64,000 bases of DNA from Trueperaceae bacterium. GTDB lineage: Bacteria; Deinococcota; Deinococci; Deinococcales; Trueperaceae. Of the stretch, positions 19,059-27,541 are shown piece after piece (position 1 is the stretch's first letter; each line of letters starts with the position of its first letter). The notes beneath the pieces were generated by a model. That model ran no database searches. It was not told where the DNA came from and saw nothing but the letters and a program-made list of their open reading frames with translations. Location of the stretch: assembly GCA_011389865.1 (NCBI GenBank), contig JAABTL010000012.1, positions 1-64,000 of the forward strand. Reading direction: 5' to 3'. The position numbers were made by a program, and so were the translations under genes.

Positions 19059-21369
19059 GGCGGGATCGCTTCACGGCCACCAGCGACAGGTCGACCTCGT
19101 CCGCCTCCGGCTCGTCACTTCCCAGGCCGGGACCGGCGAAGGGCCGCTTTGAGGGCTGCTCCACCGGCTCGAGCAGCGGCGTCTGCCGCGCGTCGCGTCC
19201 GCGCGCGCCCACGACCACCGGCGCGGCATCGCCGGGCACCGACCTGGCGTCGCGCGCTGCCCCCGCGTCGTCAGACGCGCCCGCGTCGTGAGACGCGCCC
19301 GCGTCGTGAGACGCGCCCGCTTCGCCGGTCGCCGCGGCATCGACGGGCGCCGCTCCTTCCGCGTCGGAAGGCGTGCCGGCGACCGCGTCGATCGGCTCGT
19401 CGCCCACCACGTCGGCGGCCTCGATGGGATCGACGTCGTCTGGCAGGCCGCGGACGCGGTCGCGCTGCCGCTCGGGCAGCCGGGTGCGCAGCGAGGCGGC
19501 GTAGGCGCCGATCTGGTCGAGGGCGTCGTGCACGCGGTAGCGGAGACAGAACTCGCCCGAATCGACGCGGCTGACCAGGTGCCAGGGGGCGTCGCAGAGG
19601 CGCTCGAGCACGCGCAGCGCCTGCTCGCGGGGGACGTCGGCCGATCCGGCGACGTCCTCGAGCATGAAGACGGCGGGCGCCTTCATCAGGGCCAGCCGCT
19701 CCAGCACCGCGGAGAAGGTCCCGCGCTCCTGGACGCGCTTGGCCACGGCGCGCTCGAAGCGATCGAGGCCGTACTCGAACAGGCCATCGCGCTCGAAGTG
19801 CGGCGCTAGGTCGAACGGGCCGATCGGCATGGTCGCCGATAGCTCGATGACCCGCTGCAGGCCCGCCCACGACCACAGGGTCGCCTTGGCGAGGTCCGCC
19901 GGGGCCACCAGGCGGTGGAGGTCGCGGTGGTCGCCGACGACCGCCATGTGGGTCGCGCCCGACTCGCGCCTGCGGGCGAGCAGTGCCGCCCAGTCGAGCC
20001 GCTGCCCATCCGGCAGCACGTGCACCAGGACGCGCTCGAAGCGCCGGCCATAGTCGGCGTGCAGCATGAGCTGGCCGTGCGCCAGGCCCTCGACCCGGTA
20101 GCCCAGCGTCGTGAAGGCCTCGCGCGCGCGCTTCGTCTTGGCGGGGTCGCCGGGGGGGAGCGACGCGGAGTTCAGGCCGGCGTCGGACAGGAAGAGCCCG
20201 GCGCGCGGCGCGGGACTGACGCGCGGCGACGGCGGATCGGAGCGATCCACGGGACGCGGCTCGCCGAGCCGATCGAGCCGCAGCGGATCGTCCGACGCCT
20301 GGGGCTCCGCGACGGGTTCCTTCGGTTCCTCGCGACGACGTCCCCACGGCAGGCGCAGGCGTCGAACCAGCGGCTGGTCCCAGGAGAACGACTCGGCATC
20401 CTCGCCGCCCGCGCGCTCGCTGCGGCGGCGGGCCGCCCGCTCGTCGCGCTGACGCCGGGCCGCCGCCTGGACGTCGTCCTCGGCGTGCGTCGCCAGCCGT
20501 TCACGCGTACGGCGCCGGGCATCGTCGAGCTGCTCGGCGTCCCGGAGGTCTCCGATGTCGGCGCCCGCGGCCGCGGTCGACGAGCCGACGACCTGCGCCA
20601 GCTCGTCCGCCTCGACCATGGCCATGATCTCCGCCTCGCGGGCGGCCTGGGCCTCGAGCGCGGCCTCGACCTCGGCCCTCGCCCGCGCACCATCGTCGCG
20701 TTCTGCCCGGGCGGCGGCCTCACGCTCCGCTCGGTCTGCGGCCTCGCGCTCCGCTCGGGCGGCGGCCTCGCGCTCGCGATCGCCGCGGCGTGCCTCCGGG
20801 CCCTCGCGGCCACCTTCGGCCCGTGCCCGCTCGACGGCGCCGCGGACGGGCGGCACGGCCAGGTCGGGCGCGGCGGCCGGCGCCGCGTCCGGCGCCGCCT
20901 CGGGCAGACGCGGCTGCCAACGGCCCTCGCGGAGCACCAGGCGGGGATCGCGTTCGAGCGCCTGACGGAGCGGGAAACCGCTGGGGAGCTCACCGTGCAT
21001 CTCGCGGATCTCGGCCTCCGACATCGGCAGGCCCGCCTCGACGAGTTCGTCGAGCAGGCGGCCAACGACCTCGGGGCGGGTGAAGTCCGGCCGTCGCGGC
21101 CGCAGCACGGCGGTGATCGCGAAGCGGCCGTCCTCCTGGGGCCGAATGTGCAGCTCGTCGTTGACGGTCAGCTCGTGCGCCTCGAAGAACGGCGCGAGGC
21201 CGAGGACCCGCCGGCCATCCACCCGCAACGTGAACTCGACGTCCTTCTGCGGGTCGAGGGCGAGAACGTCGCCGCGCTCCGGAAAGACGCCGAGCAGGTT
21301 GAGCGGGAGGGTCAGGGACCCGGTCCGTAGACAGATCCGGGTGAGGGGGTAACGATATGCGTCGGCCAT
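19048..21369 (-). CDS. Unrecognised 773-aa protein with charged coiled region
   Basis: I do not recognise this protein. Residues 1-90 look like a compact beta-rich domain (YRYPLTRICLRTGSLTLP, LGVFPERGDVLALDP). A short helical domain follows, then a long Ala/Arg/Glu-rich segment with repeated EREAAARAEREAADRAE units that should form a helix or coiled coil. A second globular region (about residues 390-620) starts AFTTLGYRVEGLAHGQLMLHADYGRRFERVLVHVLPD and resembles a nuclease-like fold only loosely, followed by a winged-helix-like part. The C-terminus has three GASHDA-type repeats. ATG 21369 follows GAGGGTG; a GTG two codons upstream is the alternative. No signal peptide. Confidence 0.75.
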   Translation of the reverse strand: MADAYRYPLTRICLRTGSLTLPLNLLGVFPERGDVLALDPQKDVEFTLRVDGRRVLGLAPFFEAHELTVNDELHIRPQEDGRFAITAVLRPRRPDFTRPEVVGRLLDELVEAGLPMSEAEIREMHGELPSGFPLRQALERDPRLVLREGRWQPRLPEAAPDAAPAAAPDLAVPPVRGAVERARAEGGREGPEARRGDREREAAARAEREAADRAEREAAARAERDDGARARAEVEAALEAQAAREAEIMAMVEADELAQVVGSSTAAAGADIGDLRDAEQLDDARRRTRERLATHAEDDVQAAARRQRDERAARRRSERAGGEDAESFSWDQPLVRRLRLPWGRRREEPKEPVAEPQASDDPLRLDRLGEPRPVDRSDPPSPRVSPAPRAGLFLSDAGLNSASLPPGDPAKTKRAREAFTTLGYRVEGLAHGQLMLHADYGRRFERVLVHVLPDGQRLDWAALLARRRESGATHMAVVGDHRDLHRLVAPADLAKATLWSWAGLQRVIELSATMPIGPFDLAPHFERDGLFEYGLDRFERAVAKRVQERGTFSAVLERLALMKAPAVFMLEDVAGSADVPREQALRVLERLCDAPWHLVSRVDSGEFCLRYRVHDALDQIGAYAASLRTRLPERQRDRVRGLPDDVDPIEAADVVGDEPIDAVAGTPSDAEGAAPVDAAATGEAGASHDAGASHDAGASDDAGAARDARSVPGDAAPVVVGARGRDARQTPLLEPVEQPSKRPFAGPGLGSDEPEADEVDLSLVAVKRSRRRR
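19264..19320. repeat. 18-bp tandem repeat, three copies, in coding sequence
   Basis: The unit gcgtcgtgagacgcgccc is repeated three times with a single base change in the first copy, encoding GASDDA/GASHDA units near the C-terminus of the unrecognised protein. Such repeats can change copy number by slippage. Confidence 0.8.
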
Positions 21370-21593
21370 CAACACCCTCGATTCGATGGGGTTGGTGCGG
21401 GACGGGCCGCCTCGATCCCCGAAGGTTCGGGTACCACATGCGGTACCGAGGCGTCGCCGTACGTCAACATTTGTCGGAGCGTATCACAACTAGGCGACCC
21501 ATGTGCACATCGACGACGTCAGGCACGGGTCTCCCGACACCACGGCCGCGAACCGTGGTGCCTCGGACCGTCGGCGCGAGCATGGGATCCCCG

Positions 21594-24152
21594 TCAGAGA
21601 CGGGATTCGTGTCCCGTCGGGGCGAACCGGAGGCGGCGCCGCGGCGCCTCCGTGCTGGGGCGCGGGCGGGGCGTGACCCGGTGGTCGTCGGGCAACGCCT
21701 CGATGGCGGCGCGCAGATCCTGGCCACGCGGGCTGACGCCGGCGGTCTCGGCGCCGGCCTTGCGGGCGGTCCGGGTCGGTGCGGGCGTGGGCTTCGCCGC
21801 GGGCGGCGGCGCGGGCCGGCGACGGGCGTCGCGGCGGGCCGCTGCGCGGGGCTCGGCGGAGGGCACCGACGGCCGGCCACCCGACCGGCGCGACCGCAGC
21901 GGCAGCGCGCGGGCGGTGGGGGGCGCGTCGGCGTCGGTGGCCGCCTGCTGCGGCGTCTTCAGCGTCTCCGGCTGCGGCGCGTTCAGCCCGGCCACGACCT
22001 CGGCGTCGGGCGCCACCTCGGGCATCTCCTGGTCGCCCGGGAGCAGGTCGATCTGCCGGTTGACGGGGTTGGCGTAGAGGATGCGGACGTCGACGCGGTC
22101 GCCCATCCGGTAGCGCGTGCGCGTGTGCTTCCCCATCAGCATGAGGCTGTCCTCGAGGAAGACGTAGTAGTCGTCGTCGAGCTGGGACACGTGCATCAGG
22201 CCCTCGATGCCGTTGGGCAGGGCCACGAACACGCCGAAGTTGGTCACCCCGGCGACGGTGCCGGTGAAGCGCTCGCCCACGTGCTCGCGCGCCCACACGG
22301 CGTGGAAGTACTTGCTCAGGTCGCGCTCGGCCTCCTCGGCGGTGCGCTCGCGTTCGCTGACGTGATCGGCCAGCGCTGGGAACTCGTCGACCCAGCGCCC
22401 CTGCACCGCCTTCGTCAGCTTCTTGCGCAGCCGCGCCCGCAGCACCCGGTGGACGATCAGGTCGGGGTAGCGGCGGATCGGGCTGGTGAAGTGCAGGTAG
22501 TGATCGAACGCGAGGCCGAAGTGGCCCAGGTTGTCGGCCGCGTAGCGCGCCTGCTTCAGCGAGCGCAGCAGCAGCACGCTCACCATCTGCTGCTCGGGCT
22601 TCCCGGCCGCCTGCTTGAGCACCTTCTGCAGGTCGGCGGGCGACGGGTCGTCGAGGTCGACCTCGTACCCGAGGCGCTGCAGCGCCTTCTGCAGCGTGCG
22701 CACCTTCTCCTCGCTCGGATCCTCGTGCACGCGGTAGAGCGTCGGCACGCCCGCGTCGTGCAGCTCCTTGGCGACCAGCCGGTTGGCGAGGAGCATCATC
22801 TCCTCCACCAGCCGGCGCGCGGCGTTGCTGCGGACGGGCGTGAGGTGCAGCGCGCCGCGGTCGTCGACGTCCACCTTGGCCTCGGTGAAGTCGAAGTCGA
22901 GCGCGCCCGCGCCCATGCGCTGCGCGCGCAGCACCTCGGCCAGGTCGAGCAGCACCTTGACGTCGCGCTCGAGCTTCCGCTTGCCCTCGGGGAGGCGGTC
23001 GCCCTCGGCGAAGGCCTGCACCTGTTCGTAGGTGAGGCGGGCGTCGCTGCGGATGACGGTCTCCGCGAAGCGGACGTCGTGGACGTTGCCGTCGCGGTCG
23101 ATCTCGACGAAGCACGACAGCGTCAGGCGGTCCTCGCCCTCGACCAGGGAGCAGAGGCCGTTGGAGAGCACCTCGGGGAGCATCGGCAGCACCCGGCCGG
23201 GCAGGTAGACCGACGTGGCGCGCGCCTGCGCGGCGGTGTCGAGGGCCGAACCCTCGATGACGTAGTGGCTGACGTCCGCGATGTGGACGCCGAGGCGGTA
23301 GCGCTGCGCCTTGCCGCGGCCGCCGGTGCGCTCCACCGAGAGGGCGTCGTCGAAGTCCTTGGCGTCGGCGCCGTCGATCGTGAAGGTCGGGACCTCGCGC
23401 GTGTCGCGCCGGCCCTTGAAGGCCGCCTCCGGCACGCGCTCGCCGAGCGCCTCGGCCTCCGCCACGGCGTCGGGCTCGAACTCGTCCTGCAGGCCGTACT
23501 TGACGATCACCGCGCGCGTCTCGACCACCGGGTCGTCGGCCTCGCCGAGCACCTCGTCGACCTCGGCGAACGGCTCCTTCTCACCCGACGCCTCGGGCCA
23601 CACCATGCGGCCGACGATGCGCGTCCCGGCGGCCAGGGTGCCGACCGAGTCGGGCGTCAGCAGCACGCGCTCGCGCAGGCGCACGGAATCGGGGCGCAGG
23701 ATCGCGTAGCCGCGGGCGTACTCCAGGGTGCCGACCACGCGGTCGTGGCCGCGGGCCACCACCCGCACCACCTCGCCGGCGGGCTTGCCGTTGTCGAGCG
23801 TGCCGGGATCGGGGCGCGCCATCACGCGGTCGCCGTCCCAGGCGCCGGCCAGCTTGTCGGAGGGCACGAAGAGGTCCTTCACCGCACGGTCGTCCGCGAT
23901 GACGAAGCCGTAACCCCCCGAGGTGACCTGCAGTCGGCCCGCCAGCAGGTTCATGTGCTTGGGCAACCCGTAGGTCCGCCGCCGCGTGCGGATCAGTTCG
24001 CCGGCGTCCACCAGTTCGCCGAGCACCTCCCGCAGGGCGGGCCGGTCCTCGACCTCCAGCTCCAACTTCTGCTGCACGTCGTGCACGTGCCAGGGGCGCT
24101 CGGGGTGGTGACGGAAGAACTCCAGAACGTGCTCGCGGTCAATCGTGGCCAT
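21594..24152 (-). CDS. rnr: Ribonuclease R
   Basis: RNase R is a processive 3'-5' exoribonuclease that degrades structured RNA. The 852-residue protein has an N-terminal winged helix (REHVLEFFRHHPERPWHVHD), cold-shock domains, the RNB catalytic core with the metal-binding cluster TIDGADAKDFDDALS and IADVSHYV, and a C-terminal S1 domain (GTVAGVTNFGVFVAL). An Arg/Pro/Ala-rich basic tail of about 130 residues follows. The track extends upstream to 24344, but ATG 24152 gives the family N-terminus and lies 8 bases behind TATGCT. Confidence 0.95.
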   Translation of the reverse strand: MATIDREHVLEFFRHHPERPWHVHDVQQKLELEVEDRPALREVLGELVDAGELIRTRRRTYGLPKHMNLLAGRLQVTSGGYGFVIADDRAVKDLFVPSDKLAGAWDGDRVMARPDPGTLDNGKPAGEVVRVVARGHDRVVGTLEYARGYAILRPDSVRLRERVLLTPDSVGTLAAGTRIVGRMVWPEASGEKEPFAEVDEVLGEADDPVVETRAVIVKYGLQDEFEPDAVAEAEALGERVPEAAFKGRRDTREVPTFTIDGADAKDFDDALSVERTGGRGKAQRYRLGVHIADVSHYVIEGSALDTAAQARATSVYLPGRVLPMLPEVLSNGLCSLVEGEDRLTLSCFVEIDRDGNVHDVRFAETVIRSDARLTYEQVQAFAEGDRLPEGKRKLERDVKVLLDLAEVLRAQRMGAGALDFDFTEAKVDVDDRGALHLTPVRSNAARRLVEEMMLLANRLVAKELHDAGVPTLYRVHEDPSEEKVRTLQKALQRLGYEVDLDDPSPADLQKVLKQAAGKPEQQMVSVLLLRSLKQARYAADNLGHFGLAFDHYLHFTSPIRRYPDLIVHRVLRARLRKKLTKAVQGRWVDEFPALADHVSERERTAEEAERDLSKYFHAVWAREHVGERFTGTVAGVTNFGVFVALPNGIEGLMHVSQLDDDYYVFLEDSLMLMGKHTRTRYRMGDRVDVRILYANPVNRQIDLLPGDQEMPEVAPDAEVVAGLNAPQPETLKTPQQAATDADAPPTARALPLRSRRSGGRPSVPSAEPRAAARRDARRRPAPPPAAKPTPAPTRTARKAGAETAGVSPRGQDLRAAIEALPDDHRVTPRPRPSTEAPRRRLRFAPTGHESRL

Positions 24153-24160
24153 CACCGGCG

Positions 24161-24166
24161 AGCATA
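24161..24166 (-). promoter_or_regulatory. -10 box for leaderless rnr
   Basis: Minus-strand TATGCT, 8 bases before the ATG at 24152. The 217-base gap 21376-21593 behind rnr, upstream of the hypothetical gene, contains no gene I can support. Confidence 0.5.
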
Positions 24167-24253
24167 GCGCGCTCGTTGCCCGTGCCGTGTCCGATGGGGG
24201 CGGAAGGGGTGCGTGCGCGCCAGCGCGTCCGCGCGCGCCCGAGGGCGCGGGGC

Positions 24254-24814
24254 ATGCGCTTGACCGGGCGCCTGGGGCGGGCGACGATGGCCGGCATGCG
24301 GGCCGGTCACGCGACACGCTCGGAGGACCCCTGGCGGCGGGCACGCGTCGTCGGCCGTCAGCTGGCGGGCTGGGCGCTGGCGAGCATGGCGGCGGGGGCC
24401 CTGCTGATCGTGGTCGCCGGCGGGACCGCGGAGGCCACGGCCGCCACGCTGCGGGCGCTGGCGGTCCAGTTCATCGTGTGGGGCGCCATCGATGGCGCCA
24501 TCGCGGCGTTCGGTGAACGCGACCGGCGGCGACGCGTCGCCCGCGGTGAGGCCGACGATGCCGGCGCCACCGCGGCCTTCGGCGCGCGCCTGCGCCGCCT
24601 ACTGCGGATCAACGCCGGTCTCGACGTCGTCTATCTGCTGGTCGGGGTCAGCCTGCTGCTCGCCTGGCGCACCCCCGAGGGCCTCGGGCACGGCCTCGGC
24701 GTGGTGATCCAGGGGGGTTTCCTGCTCGGCTTCGACGCTTGGCACGGCTGGCGCGCCTGGGACGGGCCGCCGCGCGCCGACGAACGCACCGGCGAGGGGC
24801 ACGCGCGGCACTGA
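24254..24814 (+). CDS. Small integral membrane protein, DUF6992-like
   Basis: The protein has four hydrophobic segments in two pairs: LAGWALASMAAGALLIVVAGG, LAVQFIVWGAIDGAIAAFG, then GLDVVYLLVGVSLLLAW and GLGVVIQGGFLLGFDAWHGW. Between the pairs is a basic loop (RLRRLLRINAGLD). The WGAIDGAIA and RLLRIN motifs resemble an uncharacterised family I know as DUF6992; function unknown. The start is uncertain: Mets at 24254, 24287 and 24296 are all possible and none has a clear ribosome binding site or -10 box. It diverges from rnr. Confidence 0.65.
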   Translation: MRLTGRLGRATMAGMRAGHATRSEDPWRRARVVGRQLAGWALASMAAGALLIVVAGGTAEATAATLRALAVQFIVWGAIDGAIAAFGERDRRRRVARGEADDAGATAAFGARLRRLLRINAGLDVVYLLVGVSLLLAWRTPEGLGHGLGVVIQGGFLLGFDAWHGWRAWDGPPRADERTGEGHARH

Positions 24815-24839
24815 GCCGCGCACGGCGAGCGGTCTGGGG

Positions 24840-25787
24840 TCAGAGGCTGCGGTCGATCTCGCGCTGGGCCATGCCGACCAGCGCGTCGCGCGACGGCGAA
24901 GGCGCGAACGCGTCGAGCGCCGCGATGGCGTCCTCCGCTTGGGCCTGGATGACCGCCGCGGCCTGGCGATCGGTGCCGTGCGCGCGCACCAGCTCGATGA
25001 CGCGCTCGACGTCGCCGTCCTCTCGCGCGTGGCGGCGCAGGATGGCCCGCGGCTCCTCCACGCCCGCCTCCAACAGCGCCAGCACCGGCAGGGTGGCCTT
25101 GCCCTCGCGCAGGTCGCCGCCGACCGGCTTGCCGAGGCGGTCCGGGTCGCCGAGCAGGTCGAGCAGGTCGTCCTGCATCTGGAACGCGCGCCCGTAGGCG
25201 AGACCGAAGCGCCGCAACGCGTCGCGCTGACCGTCCGGGGCGCCGGCGATCAGCGCCGGTGCCTCGAGCGCGGTCGCCAGCAGGGCGGCCGTCTTCCCCT
25301 CGATGACGCGCAGGTAGACGTCCATGTCGTAGGCCTCGAGCGTGGCCGCCTGGAACTGCAACACCTCGCCCTCGCAGATGAGCGCGGCGGTCTGCGACAT
25401 CAGGCGCGTGAAGTCGCTGCTGCCGCTGCCCGCCAGCAGGCCGAGGACGCGGGCGAGCATGAAGTCACCCGACATCACCGAGACGACGTTGCCATAGCGG
25501 CGAAACGCGGCGACGGCCCCGCGGCGGGTCTCGGCGTCGTCGATCAGGTCGTCGTGCAGCAGCGAGGCGGCGTGGAGCAGTTCCACGGCGAGGGCCACCC
25601 GCATGCCGGCGTCGGGATCGGCGTCGACCAGGTCGGCGGCCAGGAAGGCGAGCGTGGGACGCAGGCGCTTGCCGCCGGCGCGGACGAGGTCGTCGCCGAT
25701 CGCCTCGATGAAGGCGACGTCGGAGCGCAGCTCCGCGCGCAGGCGCGACTCGAAGGTGGTGAGGCGTTCGGCGACGATGGGCAGCAC
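24840..25787 (-). CDS. Trans-isoprenyl diphosphate synthase (polyprenyl synthase)
   Basis: The enzyme extends allylic diphosphates with IPP, most likely to the C40-C50 side chain of menaquinone or to another long-chain prenol. Both aspartate-rich motifs are present: DDLIDDAETRRG (first) and QMQDDLLDLLGD (second), with GGKRLRP near the N-terminus. The track opens in the rex frame; the first plausible start is GTG 25787, which gives 315 residues and lies 8 bases behind a TAGCAT box. Product length depends on residues before the first motif and is not predicted. Confidence 0.9.
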   Translation of the reverse strand: MLPIVAERLTTFESRLRAELRSDVAFIEAIGDDLVRAGGKRLRPTLAFLAADLVDADPDAGMRVALAVELLHAASLLHDDLIDDAETRRGAVAAFRRYGNVVSVMSGDFMLARVLGLLAGSGSSDFTRLMSQTAALICEGEVLQFQAATLEAYDMDVYLRVIEGKTAALLATALEAPALIAGAPDGQRDALRRFGLAYGRAFQMQDDLLDLLGDPDRLGKPVGGDLREGKATLPVLALLEAGVEEPRAILRRHAREDGDVERVIELVRAHGTDRQAAAVIQAQAEDAIAALDAFAPSPSRDALVGMAQREIDRSL

Positions 25788-25795
25788 GGGCTCGA

Positions 25796-25801
25796 ATGCT
25801 A
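25796..25801 (-). promoter_or_regulatory. -10 box embedded in the rex stop codon
   Basis: Minus-strand TAGCAT, whose first three bases are the TAG stop of rex, lies 8 bases before the GTG of the polyprenyl synthase gene. The downstream gene may therefore have its own leaderless promoter as well as read-through from rex. Confidence 0.45.
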
Positions 25802-26446
25802 CCCCGTCACCTCGCCGACCGTCGCGGGCTCCGATTGCACGTAGTACGTCAGGCGCTGCAGGCCGGCGGAGAGGTCGACGGCCTCGACGCGCACGTTCTC
25901 GGGTGCGGTGACGACGACGGGGGCGAAGTTGAGGATCCCGCGAACGCCGGCCGCCACGAGCGCGTCGACCGCGCCCTGGGCCGCGCCGGCGGGGACCGTC
26001 AGGAAGACCAGATCGATGCTGCGCTCGGCCGCCACCTCGGCGAGCGAGGCGAGCGACTCGACCTGCACCGCCCCGATGCGCCGGCCGATCACCGCCGGGT
26101 CGACGTCGAACGCGGCGACGAGGCGGAACTCCTGGCGATCGAAGCTCGGGTAGTCGGCGAGCGCCTGGCCGAGTCTGCCCATCCCGACGATCGCGACGTG
26201 CCAGGGGCGGGTGAGGCCGAGGATGCGACGAAGCTCCCGCCGCAGCGTCGAGACCGTGTAGCCGGCGCCGCGGGTGCCGAAGCGACCGAAGTAGGCGAGG
26301 TCCTTGCGCACCTGGAACGCCGAGACGTGCGCCACGGCGCCGAGATCGTCGGAGGAGGCGGAGCGAACACCGTCCTGCTCCATCTCGGTCAGCACGCGGA
26401 GGTAGGTGACGAGTCGGCCGACGGTGGCAGCCGGGATCGCCGACAT
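25799..26446 (-). CDS. rex: Redox-sensing transcriptional repressor Rex
   Basis: Rex senses the NADH/NAD+ ratio and represses respiratory and fermentative genes until NADH rises. The N-terminal winged helix includes ASSDDLGAVAHVSAFQVRKDLAYFG, with the family VRKDL signature. The Rossmann domain starts at VAIVGMGRLGQALADYP. Length 215 is normal. The ATG overlaps the stop of the SPOR gene by one base (TGATG). Position next to a quinone-chain synthase fits a respiratory role. Confidence 0.94.
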   Translation of the reverse strand: MSAIPAATVGRLVTYLRVLTEMEQDGVRSASSDDLGAVAHVSAFQVRKDLAYFGRFGTRGAGYTVSTLRRELRRILGLTRPWHVAIVGMGRLGQALADYPSFDRQEFRLVAAFDVDPAVIGRRIGAVQVESLASLAEVAAERSIDLVFLTVPAGAAQGAVDALVAAGVRGILNFAPVVVTAPENVRVEAVDLSAGLQRLTYYVQSEPATVGEVTG

Positions 26447-27510
26447 CAGCGCGGGAAGCTCTCGATCCCCTGGGCGGACAGCTGGCTACGCACCTCGGAG
26501 AGGCGGTCGGCGTCGAACGGGCCGACGAGCAACTTGATGAGGCCGTCCTCGCGGAGCTCGAACACCACCAAGCCGAGCGCGGCGAGGCGTTCGCGCAGGG
26601 GCGCGGCGGACCCGGCATCGGCGAAGGCGCCGACCTGCAGCGATCGACCGGTCGGCGAGGTCGCGATCGGGGCCGCCGGCGCCGGCGCGGGGGCGGGGGT
26701 CGGCGCGGGCGCGGGGGTCGGCGCAGGGGTCGGCGCGGGCGTCGGCGCTGGGGTCGGCGCCGGTGCGTCGCCCGGCGCGGGCGTCGAGGCCCCCGGCGTC
26801 GTCGCGTCGGGGCGGAAGCGGTAGACGATGGGTTCGATGCCGAAGCCGCCGGCCGCGATCCGCGACGAGACCCGCTCGGCCTCGGCCTCGCTGTCGTAGG
26901 GACCGACCAGCACGATCGTCAGGTCGCCCTGCGTGCCGGTGAAGACGGGGTAGCCAGCATCACGGACGGTCTCCGCCAGCCGGGCCGCGTTGTCGGCGTT
27001 GCCGAAGGCGCCCACGGAGACGCGGTACGGCGCCTCCTCGTCGGACGACGCCACGGGAAGCGGGGTCGCCGGTGTCGCGGCGGGGGCGGGCGCCGGGGCG
27101 GCGGCGCTGGGTGCCTCGGGCGCAGGCTCCGCCGCGGGTGGCGGCGCCGCGGTGGCAGGCGCCGGCTCTGGGGCCGCCGGCTCGGGTGCCGCCGGCTCGG
27201 AGGCCGCCGGCTCGCTGGGGGCAGCGGCCGCGGGCTCGGTCGGAACGTCGGAGCCGTCCGGCGCCAGGACCGACACGGAGCCCGGCGAGGCGGGCGGCGT
27301 GTCGGCCGTGGGTTCGTCGGGAACGACGACGGGATCGGGTTCTGGCGGGACGGCGGCCGGCGCGGTGGGCGACGGCGCCGGGGCCGGCGCCGCAGGCGTG
27401 GACGGGAAGAACGTGCCCCCCGTGATCAGCGTGGCGATGATGCCGCCGATGACGGCCACCAGCGCGAGACCGATCGCCAGATCGGGCCAGTTCCGACGCA
27501 ACCAGTCCAT
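26446..27510 (-). CDS. Membrane-anchored protein with two SPOR domains
   Basis: One transmembrane helix (LAIGLALVAVIGGIIATLI) near the N-terminus is followed by a long Pro/Ala/Glu linker. The first SPOR domain is at about 165-235 (YRVSVGAFGNADNAARLAETVRDAG) and a second at the end (RSLQVGAFADAGSAAPLRERLAALG). A repetitive PAPTPAP stretch separates them. SPOR domains bind denuded septal peptidoglycan, so the protein probably acts at the division site. The track starts 3 codons early at a TTG; ATG 27510 lies 7 bases behind TAGATT. First gene of SPOR-rex-polyprenyl synthase. Confidence 0.86.
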   Translation of the reverse strand: MDWLRRNWPDLAIGLALVAVIGGIIATLITGGTFFPSTPAAPAPAPSPTAPAAVPPEPDPVVVPDEPTADTPPASPGSVSVLAPDGSDVPTEPAAAAPSEPAASEPAAPEPAAPEPAPATAAPPPAAEPAPEAPSAAAPAPAPAATPATPLPVASSDEEAPYRVSVGAFGNADNAARLAETVRDAGYPVFTGTQGDLTIVLVGPYDSEAEAERVSSRIAAGGFGIEPIVYRFRPDATTPGASTPAPGDAPAPTPAPTPAPTPAPTPAPAPTPAPAPAPAAPIATSPTGRSLQVGAFADAGSAAPLRERLAALGLVVFELREDGLIKLLVGPFDADRLSEVRSQLSAQGIESFPR

Positions 27511-27517
27511 GGTCCCC

Positions 27518-27523
27518 AATCTA
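27518..27523 (-). promoter_or_regulatory. -10 box for leaderless SPOR-rex operon
   Basis: Minus-strand TAGATT, 7 bases before the ATG at 27510. Confidence 0.5.
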
Positions 27524-27541
27524 CCCCGCGTCGGGGTCAGC

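Noticed and set aside
21357-24167. 936-codon plus-strand ORF opposite rnr
   Set aside because: Shadow of RNase R; His/Gly/Arg/Val-rich without motifs.
26690-26780. Repeated GGCGCGGGCGTCGGC units taken for a CRISPR or iteron array
   Set aside because: They encode the Pro-Ala-Pro-Thr linker of the SPOR protein; units are short, contiguous and in frame, with no spacers.
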